Shown piece by piece: positions 13,379 through 21,916 of a stretch of 64,000 nt of DNA (the first letter of the stretch is position 1; every line of letters begins with the position of its first letter). The stretch is from assembly GCA_964400675.1 (NCBI GenBank), contig CAYNVO010000002.1:186001-250000 (forward strand), read 5' to 3'. Under the pieces are notes generated by a model. That model worked only from the letters and a program-made list of their open reading frames with translations, searched no databases and was not told the DNA's origin. A program made the position numbers and the translations under genes. The stretch is from 9FT-COMBO-48-23 sp964400675 (GTDB lineage Bacteria; Chloroflexota; Dehalococcoidia; GIF9; UBA5629).

Positions 13379-14989
13379 ATGGCGAAACAAATTCTTTATG
13401 GTGAAGAGGCGAGGAGAGCCTTAAAGGCTGGCATCGATGTTCTAGCCAATGCAGTTAAGGTTACTTTGGGGCCAAAAGGGCGTCCCGTAGCCCTTGATAG
13501 GAAGTTCGGCGCACCAAACGTTATTAACGACGGTGTCTCCATTGCCAAAGATATCGAGCTTCCCGACCCCTTTGAAAATATGGGAGCACAACTGGTTAAG
13601 GAAGCGGCGATTAAGACAAATGATAAGTGCGGCGATGGCACCACCACGGCAACTGTGCTGGCTCAAGCGATTGTCACCGGTGGTTTCAAAAATATAGCCG
13701 CCGGTGCTGATGCCATGGCTCTCAAACGTGGGGTTGAGAAAGGTGTGGAGGCTGTGATTGGGGAGTTGAAGAAGATGTCGACTCCGGTAACCACCAAGGA
13801 GCAGGTAGCGCAGGTGGCGACGATATCAGCCGCCGACCCAGAGGTGGGTAACCTGATTGCTGAGGTAATGGAGAAGGTAGGTAAGGATGGGGTAATAACC
13901 GTCGAGGAATCAAAGGGTTTACTTTTTGAGACGGAATATGTCGAGGGTATGGAATTTGACCGCGGTTATATCAGTCCTTATTTCATAACCAATCCTGAGC
14001 TGATGAAAACGGAGCTTGAAGACCCCTATATACTGATTACAGACAAGAAGATATCAGCTATATCTGAGCTCCTGCCAGTTCTGGAAAAGGTACTTCAGGT
14101 TTCCAAGAATCTTGTGGTCCTCGCTGAGGACTTAGAGGGTGAAGCTCTGGCTACTCTGGTGGTCAACAAGCTGAGAGGTACACTCAACTGCCTGGCGGTC
14201 AAGGCACCGGGCTTCGGAGACAGGCGGAAGGCGATGCTTGAGGACATAGCTATTCTGACCGGAGGCAAGGTTATTTCCGAGGAGGTGGGCCGGAAACTGG
14301 ATTCAGCAACAGTGGCTGACCTCGGCAGAGCTCGAAAGGTGGTTGCGGACAAGGACAATACCACCATAGTCGAAGGCAAGGGCGCTGAAGAGGCTATTCA
14401 GGCGCGCATCAAGCAGATAAAGGCGCAAATCGATGAGACCACCTCAGATTACGATAAAGAGAAACTCCAGGAGAGGTTAGCCAAGTTAGCCGGTGGCGTG
14501 GCAGTGATTAAAGTGGGGGCTGCCACTGAGGTCGAGCTTAAGGAGAAGAAGCACCGGGTAGAGGATGCACTTTCGGCAACCAGAGCTGCGGTTGAGGAAG
14601 GCATTCTGCCTGGCGGTGGTGTTGCCCTTATAAATGCCAGCCCGGTTCTGGACAAGGTCAAGGTTGAGGGTGACGAGGCCATTGGTGTTGCCATCCTCAA
14701 GCGAGCTTTTGAAGAACCATTGCGCTGGATTGCTGAAAATGCAGGGCAAGATGGCTCGGTGGTGGTGGATAAGGTCAAGCGCAGCAAGAAAGGCGTTGGC
14801 TATGATGCCTTGAGAGACGAGTTCGGCGATATGGTATCTAAAGGTATCATCGACCCGCTTAAGGTCACCAGGACCGGCCTGGAGAATGCTTCCAGTATCG
14901 CTAACATGATATTGACCACTGAAGCTCTGGTGAGTGACATTCCAGAAAAAGAAAAGACTCCCCCCATGCCGCCCATGCCCGAGTACTAG
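13379..14989 (+). CDS. groEL: Chaperonin GroEL
   Basis: The 536-residue Hsp60 chaperonin folds proteins in an ATP-driven double ring. It has the nucleotide-binding segments TLGPKGRPVALD and NDKCGDGTTTATVLA (about 86-95), GGGVALI near residue 415, and the apical domain with GFGDRRKAMLEDIAILTGG. The tail is PPMPPMPEY, a Met/Pro-rich end in place of the GGM repeats of E. coli. It follows groES by 36 nt with AGGAGG 9 nt before the ATG, and ends at a hairpin terminator. Confidence 0.98.
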   Translation: MAKQILYGEEARRALKAGIDVLANAVKVTLGPKGRPVALDRKFGAPNVINDGVSIAKDIELPDPFENMGAQLVKEAAIKTNDKCGDGTTTATVLAQAIVTGGFKNIAAGADAMALKRGVEKGVEAVIGELKKMSTPVTTKEQVAQVATISAADPEVGNLIAEVMEKVGKDGVITVEESKGLLFETEYVEGMEFDRGYISPYFITNPELMKTELEDPYILITDKKISAISELLPVLEKVLQVSKNLVVLAEDLEGEALATLVVNKLRGTLNCLAVKAPGFGDRRKAMLEDIAILTGGKVISEEVGRKLDSATVADLGRARKVVADKDNTTIVEGKGAEEAIQARIKQIKAQIDETTSDYDKEKLQERLAKLAGGVAVIKVGAATEVELKEKKHRVEDALSATRAAVEEGILPGGGVALINASPVLDKVKVEGDEAIGVAILKRAFEEPLRWIAENAGQDGSVVVDKVKRSKKGVGYDALRDEFGDMVSKGIIDPLKVTRTGLENASSIANMILTTEALVSDIPEKEKTPPMPPMPEY

Positions 14990-15009
14990 GAGGGAATAGA
15001 AGGCTGTTA

Positions 15010-15046
15010 AAAGAGCCGCCTCAAACCGGGGCGGCTCTTTCTTATT
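15010..15046. terminator. Terminator after groEL (bidirectional)
   Basis: AAAGAGCCGCC (15010-15020) pairs perfectly with GGCGGCTCTTT (15030-15040) around a 9-nt loop, followed by CTTATTTT. An A-rich flank on the other side lets it also serve the convergent protease gene. Confidence 0.88.
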
Positions 15047-15081
15047 TTACTTTTTATTGAGAGGGGCATAAGCCCCCGATC

Positions 15082-16347
15082 TTAAAGCTTGAGCAACCTG
15101 GCCATCCGGTCCTCGTCTTTTACAGGTCCGACAATGGCTAGATTCAGCTTTTCGCTTATCAGTAACTGCTGTGCCACGCGTTTCAGGTCTTCGGCAGTGA
15201 CAGCTTCGACCTGTGATATCACCTCATCTGTGGTAAGTATGTGATTAAGGAGCAGCTCTTGAACTCCCAGCCAGGCGGCAACGTTTCGACTGCTCTCCAG
15301 GCTTAGCAGCAATCGACCTTTGGCTATTTCCTGGGCCTTTTTAAGTTCATCCTGGGAGATTTTCTCCTTGAGCTTGGCGATTTGATCAATAATTGCCTTA
15401 ATTGCATCTTCAGTTCGGCCAGGGTCAACTCCGGCGTGGATGATGACAGCTCCTGAATCGGCGAAATGGTCGGCATAGCTATGAATGTCATAGGCAAGCC
15501 CTTGCTGCTCCCTTATCTCGATGAAGAGGCGACTGCTCATACCTTCGCCCAGTATTATGCTGAGCAGATCGACGGCATAGCGGTCGGGATGGAAAAAGGA
15601 TAGCCCGGGAACACCTAAGCAGAGGTTAGCCTGTTCGGTTTCTCGAAACTCAATATTCAGCCTGGCTGTTTCTTGATTACCCCTGTTGGGGAAGCCTGCC
15701 GATATTTCGCTGGGTTTCCAATCAACTAGCGCCCGGCTTATGGTGTCATACACCCGCTTCTGCTCGATATCACCGGCTACAGCGACCACAGTGGTGTTAG
15801 GCAGATAATTTTTGGAGAAAAAGTCAAGCATCTGTTTTCGGGTTATGGATGCTACTGTTTCCTTGCTTCCGGCGATATCACGTCCTAGTGGCTGTCCTGG
15901 CCACATGATCTCGTCTATCAGCATGGACACCCGCTGTCTTGGTGAATCGAGGCTCATGTTTATTTCCTCGATGATTATCTGACGCTCGCGGTCGATATCT
16001 GAGGCGTCGAAGCGGGAACCTCGCAGCAGGTCGATTAGCACATCCAGGGCTAAAAGAAAGTGTTCGCTGGTTACACGGCACCAGAAAGTGGTCAGCTCTT
16101 TATCGGTGCCACCGTTTATTATGCCACCAACACCTTCTATGGCTTCGCTGATTTCTTTGGAACTACGGCGCTTTTCGGTACCCTTGAAGCAGAGGTGCTC
16201 AATGAAATGAGAGATGCCAGCCTCGGAATCTGTTTCGTAGCGTGGCCCGGCGGCTATGAAAAAGACCAGGGAGACAGAACGGGTATGAGGCATTTCGCTG
16301 GTGAGAAGGCGCAAGCCATTATCCAGGGTTATTTTTTCGTGCGTCAT
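15082..16347 (-). CDS. M16 family zinc peptidase
   Basis: A 421-residue pitrilysin/processing-peptidase-like protein, the usual length for the bacterial single-chain type (PqqL/YmxG-like). The inverted zinc motif HFIEH is at residues 47-51 (ISHFIEHLCFKGT), with further acidic residues about 75 positions on in the region TSEHFLLALDVLIDLL. The C-terminal half is the second, inactive M16 domain (VLGEGMSSRLFIEIREQQGLAYDI). The substrate is unknown. It is transcribed toward the groEL terminator and stands alone. Confidence 0.9.
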   Translation of the reverse strand: MTHEKITLDNGLRLLTSEMPHTRSVSLVFFIAAGPRYETDSEAGISHFIEHLCFKGTEKRRSSKEISEAIEGVGGIINGGTDKELTTFWCRVTSEHFLLALDVLIDLLRGSRFDASDIDRERQIIIEEINMSLDSPRQRVSMLIDEIMWPGQPLGRDIAGSKETVASITRKQMLDFFSKNYLPNTTVVAVAGDIEQKRVYDTISRALVDWKPSEISAGFPNRGNQETARLNIEFRETEQANLCLGVPGLSFFHPDRYAVDLLSIILGEGMSSRLFIEIREQQGLAYDIHSYADHFADSGAVIIHAGVDPGRTEDAIKAIIDQIAKLKEKISQDELKKAQEIAKGRLLLSLESSRNVAAWLGVQELLLNHILTTDEVISQVEAVTAEDLKRVAQQLLISEKLNLAIVGPVKDEDRMARLLKL

Positions 16348-16412
16348 GGCAGAATTTTACTTGTTGCCAGCACCCTGCGTCAATTCATCTACTGATAGGC
16401 ACCTGACGTCTG

Positions 16413-16441
16413 TTGACCTTCTTCTGATTCATTGATATACT
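16413..16441 (+). promoter_or_regulatory. bioY promoter
   Basis: TTGACC (16413-16418), 17-nt spacer, TATACT (16436-16441). No BirA-type palindrome was recognised next to it. Confidence 0.65.
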
Positions 16442-16480
16442 TTACTTTCGGTCAGCTGATAATAAGGAGGCATGTATAGT

Positions 16481-17065
16481 ATGAAAACATCAACTGCTCG
16501 GCTTACATTTGTGGATGTTGTAATTTCCAGAACGGGCCTCCTCTGGGATGTGGTCCTGGTGGCTGGCTTTGCTTGCTTAACTGCTGCCTTTGCCCAGATA
16601 AGTTTCTGGATCGGTCCGGTGCCTGTTACAGGACAGACATTCGCTGTCCTTTTGGCTGGTGCTTTTTTAGGTAGCCGTCGAGGTGCATTGAGCCAGCTCA
16701 GTTATCTGGCTGTGGGAGCTACCGGCATTCCGTACTGGTTTGCCCTGGGTGGTCCTCCGGGCATAGCCCGCCTGGTTGGACACACTGGCGGTTATTTGAT
16801 GGGTTTTGTGGCAGTTGCCTTCGTTGTCGGCTGGTTAGCCGAAAAAGGCTGGGATAGGCATGTGGGTACAGCATCTCTAGCTATGCTTGCCGGCGAAATT
16901 GTTCTGTATATCTTTGGACTTTCCTGGTTGGCGCATTTTGTTCCTGGGAACACTGTGCTTCAGGTTGGGCTTTATCCCTTTGTCATCGGGGATTTGATTA
17001 AGGTGGTTGCAGCCGCTTTGATTTTGCCTTCAGGATGGCTGCTGCTCCGACGGTTTAAGGGCTGA
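16481..17065 (+). CDS. bioY: Biotin ECF transporter S component BioY
   Basis: BioY binds biotin in the membrane and works with an ECF energising module, or slowly alone. The 194 residues contain six hydrophobic helices and the family signatures PVTGQTFAVLLAGAFLGSRRGALSQLSYLAVGA and GGPPGIARLVGHTGGYLMGF. I choose ATG 16481 because AAGGAGG (16464-16470) is 10 nt upstream; ATG 16472 leaves only one base. Biotin ligase (birA) is found at 31240, not adjacent. Confidence 0.93.
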   Translation: MKTSTARLTFVDVVISRTGLLWDVVLVAGFACLTAAFAQISFWIGPVPVTGQTFAVLLAGAFLGSRRGALSQLSYLAVGATGIPYWFALGGPPGIARLVGHTGGYLMGFVAVAFVVGWLAEKGWDRHVGTASLAMLAGEIVLYIFGLSWLAHFVPGNTVLQVGLYPFVIGDLIKVVAAALILPSGWLLLRRFKG

Positions 17066-17108
17066 AAGCTTTGCCTCTTTTTAACTGATTCTCGTTGAGG
17101 TCGTTACT

Positions 17109-17747
17109 TTGGATATTACATGGTTAGGACATTCCTGTTTTCGTATCAAAGGTAAGGAAGTTACCGTTATCACTGACCCATGTCACCCGAGCCTGGGTTA
17201 TTCTTTAGGCAAGCTTCAGGCCGATATAGTGACCTTGAGCCACCTTCATCCCGGCCATTGCTACACCGAAGCTATTACCAGCGAGTTTAAAGAGGTTAAA
17301 GTACCAGGTGAATATGAGTTTAAGGGCATATTTATTACCGGTATCTCTACCTGGCACGATGCTGTCCAGGGTCAGAAGCTGGGCAAAAACACTGCTTATC
17401 TCCTGGAAATGGATGGGGTGGCATTGTGCCATTTAGGCGACCTTGGCCATTTGCCGTCATCGGAATTTATAGAAGACGTGGGCGATATTGATGTGTTGTT
17501 TGTACCTGTAGGTGGTGTGTCTACTATAGGTGGCTCGATGGCTGCTGAGATAGTAAGGCGATTAACTCCTAAGGTTGTCATTCCCATGCACTATAAGACA
17601 TCGGCTTTAACCAAAGAGCTTGAGCCGGTAGATAAATTCTTGAAAGAAGTGGGGGTAAAGGAAGCCGTCTCTCAAGCTAAGCTTTCGGTTAGCCGGGCAA
17701 ACCTGCCAGCCAGCACACAGGTTGTAATTTTAGATTATACTCGCTAG
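17109..17747 (+). CDS. Metallo-beta-lactamase fold hydrolase (UPF0173-like)
   Basis: A 212-residue MBL-fold protein starting at TTG 17109 behind GAGG. It begins MDITWLGHSCFRIKGKEVTVITDP, typical of the small UPF0173-like group. The metal motif reads LSHLHPGHC, a variant of the usual THxHxDH, with the third position Gly where Asp is common; further ligands are LCHLGDLGHLP and IPMHYKT. The substrate is unknown. The altered motif may weaken catalysis. Confidence 0.82.
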   Translation: MDITWLGHSCFRIKGKEVTVITDPCHPSLGYSLGKLQADIVTLSHLHPGHCYTEAITSEFKEVKVPGEYEFKGIFITGISTWHDAVQGQKLGKNTAYLLEMDGVALCHLGDLGHLPSSEFIEDVGDIDVLFVPVGGVSTIGGSMAAEIVRRLTPKVVIPMHYKTSALTKELEPVDKFLKEVGVKEAVSQAKLSVSRANLPASTQVVILDYTR

Positions 17748-17818
17748 CCAGCCCCCTGCCGTAGTTCGTCTCTGTCAGATGCCCAATCTCGGAAAAATCT
17801 GGAGATTGCCATGTGGAG

Positions 17819-17865
17819 CATATCCTGAACGATGCGAGATTCTTCGCTTTGCTCAGAATGACACA
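17819..17865. repeat. Degenerate interspersed repeat
   Basis: Between the MBL gene and the zinc-ribbon gene the sequence ATCCTGAACGATGCGAGATTCTTCGC and CTCAGAATGACA resembles the elements at 5158-5253 and 58690-58955. The left end is eroded. Nothing else was seen in 17748-17920. Confidence 0.55.
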
Positions 17866-17924
17866 AGCGAAGGGCTCTCAATGGCTATAAGGCTTTATCC
17901 AGCAATCTAACAAGCCTCTCCTCT

Positions 17925-17954
17925 TTGACAGACTTTATGCTTCTAACGTAGAAT
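17925..17954 (+). promoter_or_regulatory. Promoter of the C4 zinc-ribbon gene (near-leaderless)
   Basis: TTGACA (17925-17930), 18-nt spacer, TAGAAT (17949-17954). The expected start is about 4 nt before ATG 17965 and no Shine-Dalgarno is present. Confidence 0.65.
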
Positions 17955-17964
17955 TAGCCCGGTT

Positions 17965-18660
17965 ATGACGCTAGCCAAGACGCTCTATGATTTACAGCAA
18001 ATTGACCTGAATATTCAGAAGGAACAAGAAGCTCTAGATGATATTATTAGCCAGTTAGGCGAGAGCCAGGCTTTGCTTAAGGTCAGGGCTGAGATTATTG
18101 CTGAGCAGGAGCATCTGGCTGCGATGGAAAAGCAGCAGCGGGATGTGGAATGGGAGATCGAAGACCTGCGAGGCAGCATTGCACAACTGAATGATAAGCT
18201 CTACGATGGTAAGACTAAGAACCCTAAGGAGCTGGTTAGCCTTGATAAAGAGAAGGAGATTTTCAAGGCTAAGTTAGGGCAGAAAGAGGATAACCTGCTG
18301 GACTTAATGGCTGAGATAGAGACAACGCAGGACAAGATAAAAATAGATAGTGAGCGGCTTAAAAAACTGGAAGGCGAGTGGCAACGAGAGCAAGAGGATT
18401 TGACCCAAAGACAAGCCAAGGTGAAAACTAGGCTCTCAGATCTCAACAAGAAACGTCAGGTGCTAATCTCGGACATTGCCCCTCAAGCACTAGAGCTTTA
18501 TGAGAATATAAGGTTGAAAAAGGGGCAGGCGGTGGTGAAGATGACACAGGGAAGATGCCATGGGTGCCACCTCAACCTGTCGATGAACGAGTGGCAGCGA
18601 GCCAGAGCTGGAGCTTTAATCCAGTGCAGTAGCTGTGGCAGGATACTCTATTTAGGCTAG
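17965..18660 (+). CDS. Coiled-coil protein with C4-type zinc ribbon (CT398/DUF164-like)
   Basis: A 231-residue protein. Residues 10-180 are a long two-segment coiled coil rich in Glu, Lys and Leu; the C terminus holds a zinc ribbon, GRCHGCHLNLS and ALIQCSSCGRILYL. This architecture is the CT398/zf-RING_7 family, found in most bacteria and usually placed next to an RNase HI-like gene, as here. It has been suggested to act with the flagellar or RNA machinery, but the function is not established. Confidence 0.88.
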   Translation: MTLAKTLYDLQQIDLNIQKEQEALDDIISQLGESQALLKVRAEIIAEQEHLAAMEKQQRDVEWEIEDLRGSIAQLNDKLYDGKTKNPKELVSLDKEKEIFKAKLGQKEDNLLDLMAEIETTQDKIKIDSERLKKLEGEWQREQEDLTQRQAKVKTRLSDLNKKRQVLISDIAPQALELYENIRLKKGQAVVKMTQGRCHGCHLNLSMNEWQRARAGALIQCSSCGRILYLG

Positions 18661-18680
18661 AGCCTGGTAAAGAATATAAG

Positions 18681-19094
18681 ATGCATCTTAATATCTATGT
18701 TGACGGAGCTTCCTGGGGCAATCCGGGACCGGCAGCTATAGGAGCCGTTATCAGGGATGAGAAACAAAGGGAATTGTTTAAGCTCTCTCAACATATAGGC
18801 GAACGCACCAATAATCAGGCAGAGTATCAGGCGGCAATTGCTGGCTTGAAAGAAGCTGTAAGATTTAAGCCAGCCACGGTTACACTCTATCTTGATTCCG
18901 AGCTAGTAGCCAGGCAATTGACTGGCAAGTACAAGGTGAGAAACATTTTCCTCTTTCCCCTTTACAAAGAAGCTGCTGAGCTGTGTAAGAGATTTGCCAA
19001 TCTATCTATCGTCCATGTAGGACATGATGGGAATACTGAAGCTCATTCCCTGGCTCAAGCGGCGCTAAAAAATTTCAAGAAGCAGCAAGCCTAG
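18681..19094 (+). CDS. Ribonuclease HI-like protein, last catalytic Asp replaced by His
   Basis: A 137-residue RNase H-fold protein. The first three catalytic residues are present: Asp8 in NIYVDGASWGNPGP, Glu47 in NNQAEYQAA and Asp70 in LYLDSELVARQL. The fourth, normally Asp in N-x-x-AD-x-LA, reads GNTEAHSLAQAAL, with His in place of Asp. Activity may be reduced or altered. It begins 20 nt after the zinc-ribbon gene, a widespread pairing, and directly precedes rnpB. Confidence 0.88.
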   Translation: MHLNIYVDGASWGNPGPAAIGAVIRDEKQRELFKLSQHIGERTNNQAEYQAAIAGLKEAVRFKPATVTLYLDSELVARQLTGKYKVRNIFLFPLYKEAAELCKRFANLSIVHVGHDGNTEAHSLAQAALKNFKKQQA

Positions 19095-19130
19095 ATTTGA
19101 CGGCTTTCGAATCAGGGTGTAAAGTGGGTC

Positions 19131-19500
19131 TTGGGCTAAGTAAACCGGGTGACTGCTCTGATTTTTAAAATCAGGGAGGAAAGTCCGAGCTCTACCGGGC
19201 AGGGTGCTGGGTAACGCCCAGGAGGGGTGACCCTACGGAAAGTGCCACAGAAACATACCGCTCTTTGTATTAAGAGTAAGGGTGAAATGGTGAGGTAAGA
19301 GCTCACCAGCAGCCAGGTGACTGGCTGGCTGGGTAAACCCCACCCGGAGCAAGACCGAATAGGGGGCTAAAAGGGCGCCCGGCCCTAACCCCGGGTTGGT
19401 CGCTTGACCTTGATGGTAACATCAAGGCTAGATGGATGGTCACCACTTCGAAGGTTGCTTCGGAGTACAGAACTCGGCTTACAGGTTTACTTAGCCCCTT
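19131..19500 (+). ncRNA. rnpB: RNase P RNA (type A)
   Basis: The catalytic RNA that matures tRNA 5' ends. Its closing helix P1 is a perfect 14-bp match, GGGCTAAGTAAACC (19133-19146) with GGTTTACTTAGCCC (19484-19497). Within it are the conserved blocks GAGGAAAGTCCGAGCT near 19175, ACAGAAACATACCG near 19250, GGTGAAATGGTGAGGTAAGAG near 19280, GGAGCAAGACCGAATAG near 19350, and AGATGGATG and ACAGAACTCGGCTTAC near 19430-19483. All are in the expected order, and length is about 370 nt. I take the plus strand from these blocks. Confidence 0.97.
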
Positions 19501-19539
19501 GAGCTTGATTCTCTGGCTGTAAGGTGTACGCTCCCCCAT

Positions 19540-19695
19540 CAGTGATTATTATAGAGACTTTTGCAGATGTGGTAGCCAGATTCCCCTATTTAGTTAAGGA
19601 GATCTATAATCAGAAGAGATTTCATTCGGCACTTAGCTGCCGCTCACCGGATGACTTTGAAGAGCAAATGCTTGCTCAAAAGAATACCGGTGGTA
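19540..19695 (+). pseudogene. Remnant of an IS3-family transposase (OrfB C terminus)
   Basis: About 50 codons read ETFADVVARFPYLVKEIYNQKRFHSALSCRSPDDFEEQML, which is the extreme C-terminal end of the IS3-type integrase domain (the YN-KR-HSALGY-SP-EFE motif). No upstream catalytic part, OrfA or inverted repeat remains: rnpB ends 40 nt before it. It is a decayed relic. It abuts the truncated PAS sensor gene on the opposite strand, so the insertion probably removed that gene's 3' part. Confidence 0.75.
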
Positions 19696-19710
19696 TTCCG
19701 GCAGACTCTT

Positions 19711-20901
19711 CTAACCATGCTTGTCCAACCATAGGGGTGTAGACCATTTCTTCTTTGGCTTTCCTGTGCTGTGGGTGATATCCATGAAGCTACCGACTGC
19801 AGCTTGCCTTCCTCTATATTCAGTGGAGGCGACTTTCTCCAAGACCCGGAGTATGGCACCGTTCTTCTTTGTGAACCTGTACTCATAAGGAGTGAGGCTC
19901 TGCCTTTTCAAGTTCTCTATTGCCCTCCTTCTCACTAAATCTCTATCCTCAGTGTGAACATAGTCAAGAGGATACGTCCCTATCAATTCTTCTGCTGTGT
20001 AGCCTGATAACTCTTCAAACAAGGGGCTGATATAAATGAACTTCCTGTCTTGGATAATGTATATCCCTGTTCTTGCGCTACGAATCAGGGCTTGGCCCAA
20101 ATCCTCACTACGCCTGCGTTCAGTGATATCACGTGCTATCCCCAGAATCCCGACAGGCTGTCCATCGGTGTTACGCAAGAAAGATACTGTGAGTTCTGTC
20201 CAGATAGTGGAACCATCTTTGCATTTTTGCTCCACCTCCAGTGTACGTGATCTGAATAAGTCCTTTTGCTCCATGCCCTCTATAGCCAGTTCCTCGTTAA
20301 AGGCCTTTGTCGCAATTTCAAGGGATGTGGGAGTTAAGACTTTCTCCAGCGTTTGAGCCATTGCCTCTTCGGCACTATAGCCTCGCATCCGCATAACAGA
20401 AGGGCTGACATACATATACCGCAGATTCATATCCATAGTCCAGATGACATCCGTCACGTTATCGGCAAGAAGACGGTATTGCCTTTCATTTTCCTCCGCT
20501 TGAGCCCTCCGGTTTTGTACGTGAGCTATCAAGATACCCATTATAGAGGCAAAGACAATGAAGCTCGCTTCCGTGAGGAGTTGTTGAGGGTGGTATCCGG
20601 TGAGTATAACATCGGGCACTGAATTTAATAGTATCGCGGCCACGCCACTTAGCAATACGCCACGCAGCCCGAACACATATGCCGCATACAGTAAGGGTAT
20701 TGAAAACAAAAACAGATACAGTTCATGAGTCGTCAAGAAAACATGCCACCCCGGACTCGACAGATTCGTGAAGTCCAGGATGAAATCCAGATAGTTAAGC
20801 ATTGAGCAGGCTATCATCAGGATGACGATATACCACAAATGTGGATTTCTCCATATGTTGCCGGTTCGCCTTGTTGAAAATCCACCTGAGTTCTCAGTCA
20901 T
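19711..20901 (-). CDS. Membrane PAS-domain sensor, probably truncated histidine kinase
   Basis: A 396-residue product starting at ATG 20901 behind GAAGGAG. Residues 20-125 contain about four hydrophobic helices; two PAS domains follow (about 140-265 and 270-385), the second ending GSFMDIT. No kinase, GGDEF or other output domain follows. The frame ends in an unrelated tail (STGKPKKKW and on), whereas one frame over the DNA reads RKAKEEMVYTPMVGQAWLEES, the normal linker after a PAS domain (DITERKxAEEEM). This points to a frameshift plus loss of the downstream kinase, next to an IS3 remnant. It overlaps the pilin-like gene upstream by 4 nt. Confidence 0.7.
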   Translation of the reverse strand: MTENSGGFSTRRTGNIWRNPHLWYIVILMIACSMLNYLDFILDFTNLSSPGWHVFLTTHELYLFLFSIPLLYAAYVFGLRGVLLSGVAAILLNSVPDVILTGYHPQQLLTEASFIVFASIMGILIAHVQNRRAQAEENERQYRLLADNVTDVIWTMDMNLRYMYVSPSVMRMRGYSAEEAMAQTLEKVLTPTSLEIATKAFNEELAIEGMEQKDLFRSRTLEVEQKCKDGSTIWTELTVSFLRNTDGQPVGILGIARDITERRRSEDLGQALIRSARTGIYIIQDRKFIYISPLFEELSGYTAEELIGTYPLDYVHTEDRDLVRRRAIENLKRQSLTPYEYRFTKKNGAILRVLEKVASTEYRGRQAAVGSFMDITHSTGKPKKKWSTPLWLDKHG

Positions 20902-21275
20902 TTCCTTCTCCCTTCTGATTCCCCATTGCCGCTAGCGTATGTTACCGTGCCATCAACATCAACAATCCAACTATTTTTTAAGTTGCCTATTAAGTAGGGG
21001 TCGAGGACTCCCTGGTCAGATGGGGTAATGATAAATGGATCAGATATGGTATTCCCCTGTGCCAAATATACAGCGGCACCCCTCTGTACTTGGTGTTCCT
21101 CAACAGCCTGCACTTCTTCTGTTGCACCCCCAATGAATCTGACGACACCCAGTGAAGCTAAACCAGCCAAGCTACCAAGGATGGTTAGCACTATCATGAG
21201 TTCAAGGAAAGTGAAACCATCTTTGCTGTTATGGAAAAGGTGGAGTATCTTCAAGAAACTGCCTTTTTCTTTCAT
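20898..21275 (-). CDS. Type IV prepilin-like protein
   Basis: A 125-residue protein with a class III signal: a short basic leader, then G cut before FTFLELMIVLTILGSLAGLASLG, with Glu at +5 of the mature form and one hydrophobic helix. Prepilin peptidase should process it. The C-terminal part is short (about 85 residues) and ends in a charged tail, as in minor pseudopilins. No pilus assembly genes are near. It overlaps the PAS sensor gene by 4 nt, so both may be in one transcript. Confidence 0.82.
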   Translation of the reverse strand: MKEKGSFLKILHLFHNSKDGFTFLELMIVLTILGSLAGLASLGVVRFIGGATEEVQAVEEHQVQRGAAVYLAQGNTISDPFIITPSDQGVLDPYLIGNLKNSWIVDVDGTVTYASGNGESEGRRK

Positions 21276-21619
21276 CTGCTATCTTTTCTAATTGCTTATG
21301 CCTCATTTTCCTACAGTACAACCAGAGAAACATGATGAATAAGAACTATTTAAGGGGAACAATTGGTACTATCAGCAAGAGCTGACCTAAGTACCACTGA
21401 TGTTCTATTCTTACTCGGGTCGGGTATATAATTTTTGGCAATTATCCCACGTAGACAAGTATTGACATTTTTTATAGGGTTGGATGCCTTAGCCTAGGTG
21501 TCAACTAAGGCAAAAGCAAGGAGAGATAGGCTAGCTCAGTGGCTATGAACAGCCTTGCCTGATTTAACCCCTGATTAGTAAACTTTTTATAGCGCCAGCC
21601 CGTTTTATTGTTAGCTGCC
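21276..21619. other. Intergenic region with one inverted repeat, no gene seen
   Basis: About 340 nt without a supported gene. It holds TGCCTTAG (21485-21492) and CTAAGGCA (21505-21512), a perfect 8-bp inverted repeat with a 12-nt spacer, a TTGACA near 21462 and a TATAAT near 21427. None forms a convincing promoter pair. The repeat may be an operator or a weak terminator. Confidence 0.4.
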
Positions 21620-21841
21620 ATGAATTCTCTAGACCCTAAACTTCGTGATTTTATTTTATTTTGCGTGGACAGGCGCGGTGCTGATTGGCCGGTTCTTTAT
21701 GATGAAATGGCACTGGTGGCTGGGCAGCGCCTGTTTAGAGGGTTGGGTCATGCCGAGCTTAAGCAACTGGGACTGTCTTTAGCCCTGGGTAGTTTGGATG
21801 AAACCCTTGAGATGGTGAGAAGAGCCATTACTCAAGGATAG
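21620..21841 (+). CDS. Small conserved-looking hypothetical protein
   Basis: A 73-residue soluble protein from ATG 21620 (an upstream TTG at 21608 is also open). It reads MNSLDPKLRDFILFCVDRRG and then helical sequence with LGHAELKQLGLSLALG. No Shine-Dalgarno is visible. I do not recognise a family. Coding-like composition and position 75 nt before the S41 protease suggest a real gene. Confidence 0.55.
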   Translation: MNSLDPKLRDFILFCVDRRGADWPVLYDEMALVAGQRLFRGLGHAELKQLGLSLALGSLDETLEMVRRAITQG

Positions 21842-21916
21842 AAAGCTTAAATTTCTTATTTCCACTGTAAACTGCTACAATACCTGTTGTATTTCCTGAA
21901 TCTACGGAGGCAAATT

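Noticed and set aside
21525..21580. Possible tRNA (GGCTAGCTCAGTGG looks like a D-arm)
   Set aside because: The D-stem does not close, and no T-loop or acceptor stem could be found.
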